Origin: Jiella marina
GTDB taxonomy: Bacteria; Pseudomonadota; Alphaproteobacteria; Rhizobiales; Rhizobiaceae
DNA length: 64,000 bases
Assembly: GCF_024359545.1 (NCBI RefSeq)
Contig: NZ_JAKQZG010000003.1
Coordinates: forward strand, 416,526-480,525
Reading direction: 5' to 3'
Positions 20,005-28,445 of the stretch are shown here, piece by piece. Position 1 is the stretch's first letter; each line of letters opens with the position of its first letter. Position numbers and translations under genes: made by a program. The notes below the pieces were generated by a model, which worked only from the letters and a program-made list of their open reading frames with translations, had not been told where the DNA came from and did no database searches.

Positions 20005-20275
20005 GGATGTCCCCTTTTGCGTGTTGCGTGGGAGGTAGCCCTTGGGACCGGCGATTCCAAGCGTGCGACCTGCATAAAGCCATTGACGTTTCTGGCCGCG
20101 ACCTCCTTCATTCGCTTGACCGCAAGGGCGGGCCGCAGTTTCTCACTCGACGGAATTGCTTCCTGCAATAATTCCGTCTTGTCTCCACCTTGGCGCTGAA
20201 CCCACATGTGCCGAGGAGGGGAGGAGGGCTCGCGGCGCGTATGCGGGCCCCGCGTCGAAGAGGTTCTGGTTCCAG

Positions 20276-22591
20276 ATGAATGTCATGACTCCGAAGTTTG
20301 GCCTTGGCGCGTCGGTCCTGCGCACCGAGGACGACAGATTGTTGCGCGGCGCAGGGCAATACACCGACGACGAGACCCGGCCGAACATGCTGCACGCGGC
20401 GCTCGTGCGATCGCCGCATGCCCATGCGCGCTTCACGATCACCGACCTCGAGAGCGCGAAGGCCGCGCCCGGCGTGAAGCTCGTGCTGACCCAGGCGGAT
20501 GTCGCCGAACTGGGAGACATTCCCTGTCTTGCCCGCCCCAAGATGACGTCCGGTGGCAATTTCGAGCCGCGCGATGCGCCGGTTCTGTGCAAGGACGTCG
20601 TGCGCCATGTGGGCGATGCGGTGGCTTTCGTGGTGGCCGACACGGCTCTGCAGGCAAGGGATGCGGCCGAGTTGATCGAGGTGGAGTACGAGCCTCTGGA
20701 CGCCGTTGCCGATCTCAAGTCTGCGCAGGTCGAAGGGAGCGCGCTGGTCTGGCCGGATGCGGGCAGCAACCTCGCCGGTCAGATGCATGTGGGCGATGCC
20801 TCGGCGACGGATGCAGCCTTCGCGGAAGCGGCGCGAACGACCCGGATCGATCTCGTTCAGAACCGGCTGGTCTGCAACTACATGGAAGTGCGTTCGGCCA
20901 TCGGCGAGTTCGTGGAAGGCGAGGACCGCTACGTTCTGACCTCGGGCAGTCAGGGCGTTCATGGTCTGCGCGATACCTTGGCCGAAAAGGTCTTCAAGAT
21001 CGACCCGGCAAAGATCCGCGTCGTGACCCACGATGTCGGAGGTGGCTTCGGCACCAAGGCGTTCCTGTATCGCGAATACGCCCTCGTCCTCTTCGCGGGA
21101 AAGCAGCTCGGGCGGCCCGTCAAATGGACCTCCGACCGCGGAGAGCACTTCGTCACCGACACCCATGGCCGCGACAATCTCGTCACCGGCGAGGTGGCGA
21201 TGGACGAGAACGGGCGCTTCACTGCGCTGAGGATCAAGATAGCGGCCAATCTCGGCGCTTATTCGTCCCAGTTCGGGCCGATGATCCCGTGGTTCGGCAT
21301 GTCGATGGCGACCGGTCTTTACGACATTCCGGCGATCGATGTGACTTGCGACCTCTATTACACCAACACGGTGCCGGTGGACGCCTATCGCGGCGCCGGC
21401 CGGCCCGAAGCCGCCTATCTGATCGAGCGGCTGGTCGATCAATGCGCGCGGGATCTTGGTGTCGGCCGCGACGAGATCCGGCGGCGCAACTTCATCAAGC
21501 CCGACCAGTTGCCCTATCACACCGCCTTTGGCCGGATGTACGACACCGGCGACTTTGCCGGCCACATGGCCGAAGCCATGCGGCGCTCGGGCTGGGACGG
21601 GTTCGAAGATCGGCGGGCTGCGGCCGCCAAGTCCGGCAAGCTGCGCGGCATCGGCATGGCGACCTATGTGGAAGCCTGCGCCTTCCCCGGATCGGAGCCC
21701 GCCTATGTGGAGCTCAAATCCGACGGCCGCATCGAGCTGAAGATCGGAACGCAGACCAACGGGCAGGGCCATGCGACGGCTTATGCGCAATTCGTCGCCG
21801 AGGCGTTGAAACTCGACTACGACCGGATCGTCGTACGCCAGGGCGATACCGACGATACGCCGACGGGGGGCGGCACGGGTGGTTCGCGCTCGATTCCGCT
21901 CGGCGCCGTATCGGTGCGTCGTGCCAGCCAGGGGCTCGCCGACAAGATCAAGAAGCTCGCGTCCGACGAGCTGGAGGCGGCAATCGCCGACATCGAGCTC
22001 GAGGCCGGCGAGGCGCGCGTCGTCGGGACCGACCGGGCGATAGACTTTGCGGCCCTCGCGGCGGCAGCCAAGACCGCCGACGACCTCAAGGCCACCGGCG
22101 AGTTCAAGCAGGACGAGTGCACCTATCCGAACGGGACTCACGTCTGCGAAGTCGAAATTGATCCCGAGACCGGGGCGCTCGAAATCGTCGCCTACACGAT
22201 CGTCGACGATTTCGGCGTCACCGTGAACCCGATGCTGCTTGCCGGTCAGATCCACGGCGGCGTTGCCCAGGGCATCGGCCAGGCGCTGATCGAGGACGCG
22301 GTCTACTCCGAAGACGGGCAGCTCGTCTCGGCGAGTTTCATGGACTACGCCATGCCGCGCGCCTGGGACCTGCCGATGTTCGACTTCAAGACCCGCAACG
22401 TTCCCTCGACCACAAATGCGCTTGGCATCAAGGGTGCCGGGGAGGCGGGTACGATCGGTGCGGCGCCGGCCGTGATGAACGCGGTGGCCGACGCGCTGCG
22501 TCCGGCAGGGGTCACGCAGATCGACATGCCCGCGACACCCTTGAGGGTCTGGCAGGCGCTTCAGGATGCGGGATTCCGCGGCCTCTCCTGA
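20276..22591 (+). CDS. xanthine dehydrogenase/CoxL-like molybdopterin-binding subunit (orphan)
   Basis: Large molybdenum-cofactor subunit of a molybdenum hydroxylase, 771 residues. The signature AYRGAGRPEAAYLIERL marks a form II CoxL-type protein; true CO dehydrogenase (form I) carries AYRCSFR instead. The Q-loop type VGGGFGTKAFLYREYA and the catalytic Glu region IKGAGEAGTIGAAPAV near the C-terminus are present. The protein probably oxidises an aldehyde or N-heterocycle with water-derived oxygen. No FeS or FAD subunit gene adjoins it here, unlike the three-gene set at 50492-54201. The start is uncertain between ATGs at 20276 and 20285. Divergent from pepN. Confidence 0.88.
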   Translation: MNVMTPKFGLGASVLRTEDDRLLRGAGQYTDDETRPNMLHAALVRSPHAHARFTITDLESAKAAPGVKLVLTQADVAELGDIPCLARPKMTSGGNFEPRDAPVLCKDVVRHVGDAVAFVVADTALQARDAAELIEVEYEPLDAVADLKSAQVEGSALVWPDAGSNLAGQMHVGDASATDAAFAEAARTTRIDLVQNRLVCNYMEVRSAIGEFVEGEDRYVLTSGSQGVHGLRDTLAEKVFKIDPAKIRVVTHDVGGGFGTKAFLYREYALVLFAGKQLGRPVKWTSDRGEHFVTDTHGRDNLVTGEVAMDENGRFTALRIKIAANLGAYSSQFGPMIPWFGMSMATGLYDIPAIDVTCDLYYTNTVPVDAYRGAGRPEAAYLIERLVDQCARDLGVGRDEIRRRNFIKPDQLPYHTAFGRMYDTGDFAGHMAEAMRRSGWDGFEDRRAAAAKSGKLRGIGMATYVEACAFPGSEPAYVELKSDGRIELKIGTQTNGQGHATAYAQFVAEALKLDYDRIVVRQGDTDDTPTGGGTGGSRSIPLGAVSVRRASQGLADKIKKLASDELEAAIADIELEAGEARVVGTDRAIDFAALAAAAKTADDLKATGEFKQDECTYPNGTHVCEVEIDPETGALEIVAYTIVDDFGVTVNPMLLAGQIHGGVAQGIGQALIEDAVYSEDGQLVSASFMDYAMPRAWDLPMFDFKTRNVPSTTNALGIKGAGEAGTIGAAPAVMNAVADALRPAGVTQIDMPATPLRVWQALQDAGFRGLS

Positions 22592-22599
22592 CGACCATG

Positions 22600-22630
22600 G
22601 GTCCGCCGCACGACGATGTGGCGGTGGACC
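22600..22630 (+). terminator. GC-rich hairpin after CoxL-like gene
   Basis: GGTCCGCCGC (22600-22609) pairs with GCGGTGGACC (22621-22630), a 10-bp stem with one G-U pair, 8 bp after the stop codon. The tail is only TTGAAAG, so intrinsic termination is possible but weak. Confidence 0.4.
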
Positions 22631-22693
22631 TTGAAAGCCGTTGTCTCTGGTCGCAATAATATACGGTAGAGTTACGAAAGGCACGGTGCGGGC

Positions 22694-22957
22694 ATGGCTG
22701 GTGGGTGGACGCGCGACGGCGCGGTTCAGGATCAGATCGACGACACGGTTTCGGACGCGCTGAAGAACGCGCGCGCGAAGCTGCCGGCGGGGATGGGGGC
22801 GACCCATTGCGACGAATGCGGCGAGGAGATTCCCGCCGCTCGGCGCAAGGCCGTCCCCGGCGTGCGCACCTGCATCGAATGCCAATCGGCGCGCGATGCG
22901 AAGCCGGCCCAGTCGAGCTTCAATCGCCGCGCTAACAAGGACAGCCAGCTTCGCTGA
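22694..22957 (+). CDS. DksA/TraR-type C4 zinc-finger protein (YbiI-like)
   Basis: An 87-residue protein with a four-cysteine zinc finger at about 38-62: CDECGEEIPAARRKA then CIECQ, the DksA/TraR pattern C-X2-C-X17-C-X2-C. A short amphipathic N-terminal helix (QIDDTVSDALKNARAKL) precedes it. Without the long DksA coiled coil it resembles E. coli YbiI/TraR-sized proteins, which can bind the RNA polymerase secondary channel. Function in this organism is not known. A basic tail (NRRANKDSQLR) ends it. Solitary gene. Confidence 0.88.
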   Translation: MAGGWTRDGAVQDQIDDTVSDALKNARAKLPAGMGATHCDECGEEIPAARRKAVPGVRTCIECQSARDAKPAQSSFNRRANKDSQLR

Positions 22958-23117
22958 CATCGCTCTCCGCCAGGAGGCGCCGCGCGAGGGAGTCTTTCTC
23001 GCTTCAGGCGTTGCCTTCGCGTGATCCCCGCCCGTCGCTCGGCGGGCTTGAAAAACCTCGTACGAAGAGCCGCATCCAAGTCGGTTCGCAGGCGGCAGAC
23101 CCTCCGGAAGGAAGACC

Positions 23118-24065
23118 ATGGTTGCGGGAGAATCGGCCGATGCGCCGAACCCGATGCTCGGCATTGGCCTGAAATGCATGTCCGTGGTCGTCTTCGTTGG
23201 CATGCAGACGGCGCTGAAAGCAGGAGGCGAAGGGATCCCCGCCGGACAGCTCGTCTTCTTTCGGTCGTTCTTCGCCCTAATCCCGGTGGTCGTCTATCTC
23301 GCCTGGCTGGGCGACCTGAAGACCGCACTGAAGACGGATGATCTCGTCGGCCACATGATCCGCGGGATGGTCGGCGTCTGCTCCATGGTGCTGGGGTTCT
23401 TCGCCCTGACGCGACTGCCCTATCCAGAGTGGATCACAATCTCCTACGGCGCGCCGCTTCTGACGGTCGTCTTTGCCGCGATCTTCCTCAAGGAGGCGGT
23501 CCGGATCTATCGCTGGACCGCCGCGATCATCGGTCTGACAGGGGTTATCATTGTTTCCCTGCCCAACCTCACGCTTCTCGAGGAAGGTTTCGAGGGGCCC
23601 GAGACCATTGGAGCCCTCGCAGCTCTCGGCTCCGCGATCATCGCCGCCATTGCCTTCATCCAGATCCGGCGACTGGTGCGCACCGAAAAGACGGCGACCA
23701 TCGTCATATATTTTTCGCTGACCTGTTCGCTTCTATCGCTCCTGACGATCTTCCTGGGTTGGGAAGTGCCGAGCCCGGAAGCGGCTGCGCTGCTGGTCAC
23801 GGCAGGTCTGTGCGGGGGAGTCGGACAGCTGCTTCTGACGGCGGCCTACCGCTATGCCGATACTTCGACCGTCGCGCCCTTCGAATATGTCTCGCTGATC
23901 CTCGCCGTGACGATCGGCTTCTTCATCTTCGACGAAGCCGTCAACTCGACCACGCTCGCCGGCGGCGCGATCGTGGTCTCGGCCGGCATCTTCATCATCT
24001 GGCGCGAGCACAGGCTCGGTCTGGAACGGCGCAAGGCGCGGCGCGCGGCACCTCCGAACGGATAA
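23118..24065 (+). CDS. DMT superfamily (EamA) transporter
   Basis: Inner-membrane permease of 315 residues with ten predicted transmembrane helices in two EamA repeats. Its typical features include RSFFALIPVVVYLAW, the repeat junction TGVIIVSLPN and the C-terminal VSAGIFIIWREHRLG. It probably exports a small metabolite; the substrate is not inferable. GGAAGG lies just upstream of the ATG. Solitary between the zinc-finger gene and the PhoX locus. Confidence 0.88.
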   Translation: MVAGESADAPNPMLGIGLKCMSVVVFVGMQTALKAGGEGIPAGQLVFFRSFFALIPVVVYLAWLGDLKTALKTDDLVGHMIRGMVGVCSMVLGFFALTRLPYPEWITISYGAPLLTVVFAAIFLKEAVRIYRWTAAIIGLTGVIIVSLPNLTLLEEGFEGPETIGALAALGSAIIAAIAFIQIRRLVRTEKTATIVIYFSLTCSLLSLLTIFLGWEVPSPEAAALLVTAGLCGGVGQLLLTAAYRYADTSTVAPFEYVSLILAVTIGFFIFDEAVNSTTLAGGAIVVSAGIFIIWREHRLGLERRKARRAAPPNG

Positions 24066-24171
24066 CTCATCCGTTCTGGCTGCTTGCGGGCAGTACGCTT
24101 GCAGCGAAGCGGAAACCGCTCTCCGCCGGCCTTCCGTTCGTTGAACTTTCATTGTTCAGACCCGGCGGCGG

Positions 24172-24205
24172 ACGTCATGCATCTGTCGCACAGCCTCGCT
24201 ATCAG
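24172..24205 (+). promoter_or_regulatory. candidate Pho box and -10 for phoX
   Basis: ACGTCAT-GCAT-CTGTCGC at 24172-24189 matches the PhoB box (CTGTCAT-N4-CTGTCAC) at 5 of 7 and 6 of 7 positions with the right 4-base spacer. TATCAG at 24200-24205 follows after 10 bases, the distance expected for a -10 behind a Pho box. It lies about 80 bp before the PhoX start. Matches are seen; PhoB control is inferred. Confidence 0.5.
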
Positions 24206-24285
24206 ACCTTGGAACCTTTCCAGATTCTGAGGCTCTCGCCTCGGCCATGCGGGTTCCTATTCCACGTTTGCGACAGGGGATGACG

Positions 24286-26271
24286 ATGAACGAACACGTT
24301 GCAGGGCGCACGGTGTTCCGCACCAGCAAGCTTGAGGAGGCCGACGGCGACGGCCTCAACCCGACCAACAACCGGACCATGGGCGAGATCATCGCCGCGC
24401 GGTTTTCGCGCCGTGATTTCCTGCGCGGATCGATGGCGGCGACCGCCATTGCCGCGACGGTGAGCCCGATGGCGCTGATGAGCGCTGAGGAAGCCAAGGC
24501 CGCGACCGGCTCGAAATTCACCTTCACCGAGGTCGAGGCCGGCGTCGACGAGACCCATCACGTCGCCGAGGGCTACGACGCCGACGTGCTGCTGCGCTGG
24601 GGCGACGGGCTGTTCCCCGATTCGCCGGAGTTCGACCCGACCAATCAGACGCCCGAGTCCCAGGCCCGCCAGTTCGGCTACAACAACGACTATGTCGGCT
24701 ACATTCCGATCGACGGCTCGTCCGAGCACGGCATGTTGGTGGTCAATCACGAGTACACCAACGAGCATCTGATGTTCCCGGGCATCGTCACCGTGAAGGA
24801 TGGCGAAGTCGAGATCGCACCGGCCGACCAGAAGCGCGTCGACATCGAAATGGCCGCCCATGGCGGTACGATCGTCGAGATCCGCAAAGAGGGCGGCAAG
24901 TGGCAGGTCGTGCGCGACGGCGCCAACAACCGCCGGATCACCGCGAACACCGAGATGGAGCTGCGCGGCCCTGCTGCCGCCCATGAGCGGCTCAAGACCA
25001 CGGCCGACCCGAGTGGCACGAAGGTCCTCGGCACGATCAACAACTGCGCCGGCGGCGTCACGCCCTGGGGTACCTACATCATGGCCGAGGAGAACTTCCA
25101 CGGCTACTTCCTCGGCGAGCTGCCGGAAGGCCACCGCGAGGCCCAGAACTACGAGCGCTACGGCGTGCCGGACGGGTCCTACGAATGGGGCAGGTTCCAC
25201 GATCGCTTCGACCTGTCGAAGGAACCGAACGAGCCGAACCGCTTCGGCTGGATCGTCGAGGTCGACGTGGAAGACCCGAATTCGGTGCCGAAGAAGCGTA
25301 CCGCGCTCGGCCGTTTCAAGCACGAGGGCGCCGACAACATCGTCTCCAGGGACGGCCATGTGGTCTTCTATCTCGGCGACGACGAGCGCTTCGACTATGT
25401 CTACAAGTTCGTGACCGCCGGCACCTATAATCCGGACGACCGCGCCGCGAACATGGACCTTCTCGACGAGGGCACGCTCTATGTCGCGAAGTTCGAGGAA
25501 GACGGCACCATGGAATGGCTGCCGCTCACCTTCGGCGAGGGCCCGCTGACGGCCGAGAACGGCTTCGAGAGCCAGGCTGACGTCCTGATCGAGACCCGCC
25601 GTGCCGCCGATCTCCTCGAAGCGACGCCGATGGATCGTCCCGAAGACATCGGCCCGGACGGCGAGACCGGCCGCGTCTACGTGATGCTCACCAACAATAC
25701 CAAGCGCACGGAAGCCAACGCCGCCAACCCGCGCGTCGACAACGCCTTCGGCCACATCGTCGAGATCGCAGAAGAGGGTGGCGACTTCGCCGCCACCAAG
25801 GGCACCTGGGAAATCCTGGTGAAGTGCGGCGACCCGTCGATCGCCGAGGTCGGAGCGACGTTCTCCACCGAGACCACGAAGAACGGCTGGTTCGGCATGC
25901 CGGACAATTGCGCGATCGATGCCGACGGCCGGCTCTGGGTCTCGACCGACGGCAACTCGCCGAAGGCCACCGGACGCACCGACGGTCTCTTTGCGGTCGA
26001 CACGGAGGGCGATGCCCGCGGCACGTCGAAGCTCTTCTTCCGCGTGCCGGTCGGCGCCGAGATGTGCGGTCCGCTGCCGACGCCGGATCTCGCGACCTTC
26101 TTCGTCGCGGTCCAGCATCCGGCCGATGGCGGCGAGGATTGGGAAGGCTTCGGCCGCCCGTCCTATTACGAGGATCTTTCGACCCGCTGGCCCGACTTCA
26201 GGGACGACATGCCGGTTCGCCCGTCGGTCGTCGCGATCACCAAGCAGGGCGGCGGCAAGATCGGCGCGTAG
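24286..26271 (+). CDS. phoX: PhoX-family alkaline phosphatase (DUF839), Tat-exported
   Basis: Predicted periplasmic calcium/iron-dependent phosphomonoesterase or diesterase of 661 residues. It has a long Tat-type leader: cytosolic N-region, then FSRRDFLRGSMAATAIAATV at about 43-62, meaning folded, cofactor-loaded export. The mature protein shows PhoX/DUF839 features such as DGSSEHGMLVVNHEYTNEHL, NNCAGGVTPWGTY and ENFHGYFLG. The ATG at 24286 was chosen because AGGGGA lies directly upstream. A Pho-box-like element precedes the gene and a strong hairpin terminates it, so it is a single-gene phosphate-starvation unit. PhoX proper versus another DUF839 subgroup is not settled. Confidence 0.88.
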   Translation: MNEHVAGRTVFRTSKLEEADGDGLNPTNNRTMGEIIAARFSRRDFLRGSMAATAIAATVSPMALMSAEEAKAATGSKFTFTEVEAGVDETHHVAEGYDADVLLRWGDGLFPDSPEFDPTNQTPESQARQFGYNNDYVGYIPIDGSSEHGMLVVNHEYTNEHLMFPGIVTVKDGEVEIAPADQKRVDIEMAAHGGTIVEIRKEGGKWQVVRDGANNRRITANTEMELRGPAAAHERLKTTADPSGTKVLGTINNCAGGVTPWGTYIMAEENFHGYFLGELPEGHREAQNYERYGVPDGSYEWGRFHDRFDLSKEPNEPNRFGWIVEVDVEDPNSVPKKRTALGRFKHEGADNIVSRDGHVVFYLGDDERFDYVYKFVTAGTYNPDDRAANMDLLDEGTLYVAKFEEDGTMEWLPLTFGEGPLTAENGFESQADVLIETRRAADLLEATPMDRPEDIGPDGETGRVYVMLTNNTKRTEANAANPRVDNAFGHIVEIAEEGGDFAATKGTWEILVKCGDPSIAEVGATFSTETTKNGWFGMPDNCAIDADGRLWVSTDGNSPKATGRTDGLFAVDTEGDARGTSKLFFRVPVGAEMCGPLPTPDLATFFVAVQHPADGGEDWEGFGRPSYYEDLSTRWPDFRDDMPVRPSVVAITKQGGGKIGA

Positions 26272-26335
26272 TTCCAGGGCTTCGCTGCTCGGAGCATGAT
26301 GCGCCGGGCAGCCGCATGAACTGAGAAAAGAAAGA

Positions 26336-26372
26336 GGGCGTCGCGGGGTTTGGCCGGCGACGCCCGTTATTC
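26336..26372 (+). terminator. terminator after phoX
   Basis: GGGCGTCGC (26336-26344) pairs perfectly with GCGACGCCC (26357-26365), preceded by an A-rich stretch and followed by GTTATTC. It ends about 65 bp after the phoX stop. Confidence 0.65.
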
Positions 26373-26468
26373 ATTTCAGGACTGCTCATACCAACGGGAG
26401 CGATGTCCGACTCTTTGGGATTCCCAGAGACGCGAAACCCTGACCCCTATGGCAAACGGGAATTTGCC

Positions 26469-26579
26469 ATGTCGTCTCCCATCCCGCTTCGATCGGACTC
26501 TGACGGAGCAGAACTGCGTCGACTCGCCCGTGCGAGCCACCACACGGATCAAACCCGCCGCCTGCTGTCATTGGCCGAG
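26469..26579 (+). pseudogene. N-terminal remnant of an IS630-family transposase
   Basis: Thirty-seven residues, starting MSSPIPLRSDSDGAELRRLA and continuing RASHHTDQTRRLLSLAE, match from memory the conserved beginning of rhizobial IS630-type transposases (normally followed by IYDGGSRAEAARIGGV). After LSLAE the frame diverges into unrelated residues and stops at 26624. The helix-turn-helix and DDE domains are absent, so this is a dead fragment. It sits directly upstream of an atypical-composition gene, consistent with a past insertion/deletion event. Assignment rests on recognition, not alignment. Confidence 0.6.
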
Positions 26580-26664
26580 AGCGAGATTGTGAGTCTGCCA
26601 CCTTGCGGCGTTGCTTGTGCGTGAGCTGCCGCAGCGTTAGCGTCTGGTTGGATTGCGACCATGA

Positions 26665-27984
26665 GTGAGCGCGCCGATGATCAGAAGAGCATGCGTTGGG
26701 GGAGTTGTCGCCGTCTTATTGGCAAATCTCTCCTCGGCCTCTGTTGCGGCGGAGCGCCGTTTCGGTCCCTTTGTTGTCGAGAGTGATCAGCCTTCGGTTA
26801 TTCGTCTCGAAGGAGAGATTGGCCCACTGGAGCTTTTCAATTTCAGTGACGCGAAGAAGGCGACGACGGAACCCCGGACCCTTGTTCTCGACAGTCGGGG
26901 TGGCAGCATAATTGTGGCGCTTACAATCGCAGAAACGATGGCGGAGGAGGGCTTCGCGACCGTGGTTCCCGAAGACGCGGAGTGCCTTTCAGCCTGCGCG
27001 TTCTTGTTTTTCGCGGGTGAGAGTCGTGAGCTTCGCGGGAAACTCGGCGTGCATCAAGTCGCCTCGACCAAGTCCGGAGACGTCTCTTTCACGCAGACGG
27101 TTTTAGCCCGTGTCTCTCGCTTCTTTCAACAGACGAAGACGAGCCCGGGAGTGTTCACAGTCATGCTGACGACACCGCCTGATCAGATGCATATCTTTGG
27201 CGACGTGGAGATTGAGCGGCTGGCCATCAATCGGGCAACTTCGCAGGCGCTTTCTGAAGAGGAGATGGACACGATCCGCCTTTGTGATGAGTTGGCTGGA
27301 CATCCAGCCGATCCTGACAGAAATCTCAAGTTTGCCGGCGTGGCCTACGAGGATATTCAAGTCGTTAGTGCTATCAAGTCGTGCGAAGCCGCTGTTGCTG
27401 CAAAGCCAAGTGAAATGCGCTTGAGCTATCAATTCGGGCGTGCATTGCAACGATCAGAACGATTTAACGAGGCTGTCAAGTGGTATCGAAAGGCTGCTGC
27501 TCAAGGATACCCAGCCGCACAATTTACTCTCGGCTTAATTTACTCCCACGGCAAAAATGTTTCGAGAGACTGGCTTGAGGCCGTCAGTTGGTACCGGAAG
27601 GCGGCTGACCAAGGACATACCGCTGCGCAAGACAGTCTTGGTCACATGTATCACATGGGCAAGGGTGTTTCGAAGAACGCGATCGAGGCCGTCAAGTGGT
27701 ATCGAAAGGCGGCCGATCATGGAAATGCATCCGCGCAAACCAGTCTTGGTTTCATGTATTACAGGGGCGAAGGCGTTTCGAGGGACCTGATTGAGGCGGT
27801 CAAGTGGTATCGGAAGGCAGCCGACCAGGGATATGCGACAGCACAATATAGTCTTGGCTGGTTATATGAGAACGGCGAAGGTGTTTCGAAGGACCAGGCT
27901 GATGCCGTCAAATGGTATCGGAAGGCGGCTGAACAGGGAAATGAGAACGCTCAAAATGCTCTACAAAGGCTGAGCAAATCATAG
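26665..27984 (+). CDS. exported ClpP-like serine protease-fold protein with Sel1 repeats
   Basis: A 439-residue secreted protein. Signal peptide about 1-29 (ends SVAA). Residues 30-200 resemble the ClpP/SppA-like periplasmic proteins of the COG3904 type: LVLDSRGGSIIVALTIAE, then ECLSACAFLFFAG with candidate nucleophile S109 flanked by cysteines, then GKLGVHQ with H130. After a linker come about five Sel1-type TPR repeats of 36 residues (EAVKWYRKAADQG), normally protein-binding. GTG at 26665 or ATG at 26677 may start it. Base composition is markedly less GC-rich than neighbouring genes, and codons differ (many A/T third positions), suggesting transfer. The substrate is unknown; catalysis is inferred from fold only. 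Confidence 0.8.
   Translation: MSAPMIRRACVGGVVAVLLANLSSASVAAERRFGPFVVESDQPSVIRLEGEIGPLELFNFSDAKKATTEPRTLVLDSRGGSIIVALTIAETMAEEGFATVVPEDAECLSACAFLFFAGESRELRGKLGVHQVASTKSGDVSFTQTVLARVSRFFQQTKTSPGVFTVMLTTPPDQMHIFGDVEIERLAINRATSQALSEEEMDTIRLCDELAGHPADPDRNLKFAGVAYEDIQVVSAIKSCEAAVAAKPSEMRLSYQFGRALQRSERFNEAVKWYRKAAAQGYPAAQFTLGLIYSHGKNVSRDWLEAVSWYRKAADQGHTAAQDSLGHMYHMGKGVSKNAIEAVKWYRKAADHGNASAQTSLGFMYYRGEGVSRDLIEAVKWYRKAADQGYATAQYSLGWLYENGEGVSKDQADAVKWYRKAAEQGNENAQNALQRLSKS
27474..27962 (+). repeat. 108-bp coding tandem repeats (Sel1 units)
   Basis: The region of the Sel1 repeats also repeats at DNA level. GTCAAGTGGTATCGAAAGGC or a near copy recurs about every 108 bp, five times. This leaves the array open to expansion or contraction by recombination. 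Confidence 0.7.
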
Positions 27985-28445
27985 TTTGCATTCGTCTGTA
28001 ATTATACTTTTATTTCAATTCTGGACCGAAAATTCATAGTTATAAATTGGTCAAATATAGCGCCCAAGAATTTTATTCTATTTTTTCCGTTCTGATTAAT
28101 TGATTGCTACCCTCAGATACTTATAGGTCGGACAAATTTTTGGTGTGCAGAGAAAGTGTCCTCACCATGTTCTGGAGAGGCCCTAGTGTTTTCAATCCCG
28201 AGGATCTCTATGGCGTGGTCCATCGTCGTTCGATGTCCTCCACTTCGATCGGCGAGTAGTGTCGCTTGCACAGTCAGGGCATTCGTCATCGCCCTTGCAG
28301 GACCAGGTGTCCAACCACTTCGCGCCGCTCTCGTAGTGCATGCGGAAGTGGTGTGGGTAGAGATGGCCTCGGATGTTTGGACAGCGGGAAAATATCAGTG
28401 GCTCGGCGCCGCCTTGAGAGAGGCGGCCCGCCCATGCCGGTTTTT
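27985..28445. other. AT-rich spacer after Sel1 gene
   Basis: The first 150 bp are strikingly AT-rich for this genome (runs such as TTATACTTTTATTTCAATT) and hold no gene. The rest is closer to normal composition and includes the possible Cys-rich gene remnant at 28208-28341. No strong terminator with a U-tract was found. It is probably foreign or decaying DNA. Confidence 0.6.
28208..28341 (-). pseudogene. possible frameshifted small Cys-rich (zinc-ribbon-like) protein
   Basis: On the - strand, MHYESGAKWLDTWSC then KGDDECPDC reads in one frame. After the last cysteine a one-base shift gives KRHYSPIEVEDIERRWTTP and a TAG at 28210-28208. The composite W-X-DTWSC...ECP-X-C-X(4-8)-SPIE pattern resembles short Cys-rich phage- or plasmid-associated proteins I have seen but cannot name. 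If genuine, the gene is broken by a single-base indel. Alternatively the downstream frame is chance. Weak upstream: no clear ribosome binding site. Confidence 0.3.

Noticed and set aside
20276..22591. Aerobic carbon monoxide dehydrogenase (form I CoxL)
   Set aside because: The active-site signature is AYRGAGR, not the AYRCSFR of true CO dehydrogenase, and coxM/coxS are absent.
20108..23203. 1031-codon open frame on the - strand
   Set aside because: Antisense to the CoxL-like gene; long open frames opposite genes are normal at this GC content. The + strand protein has clear motifs.
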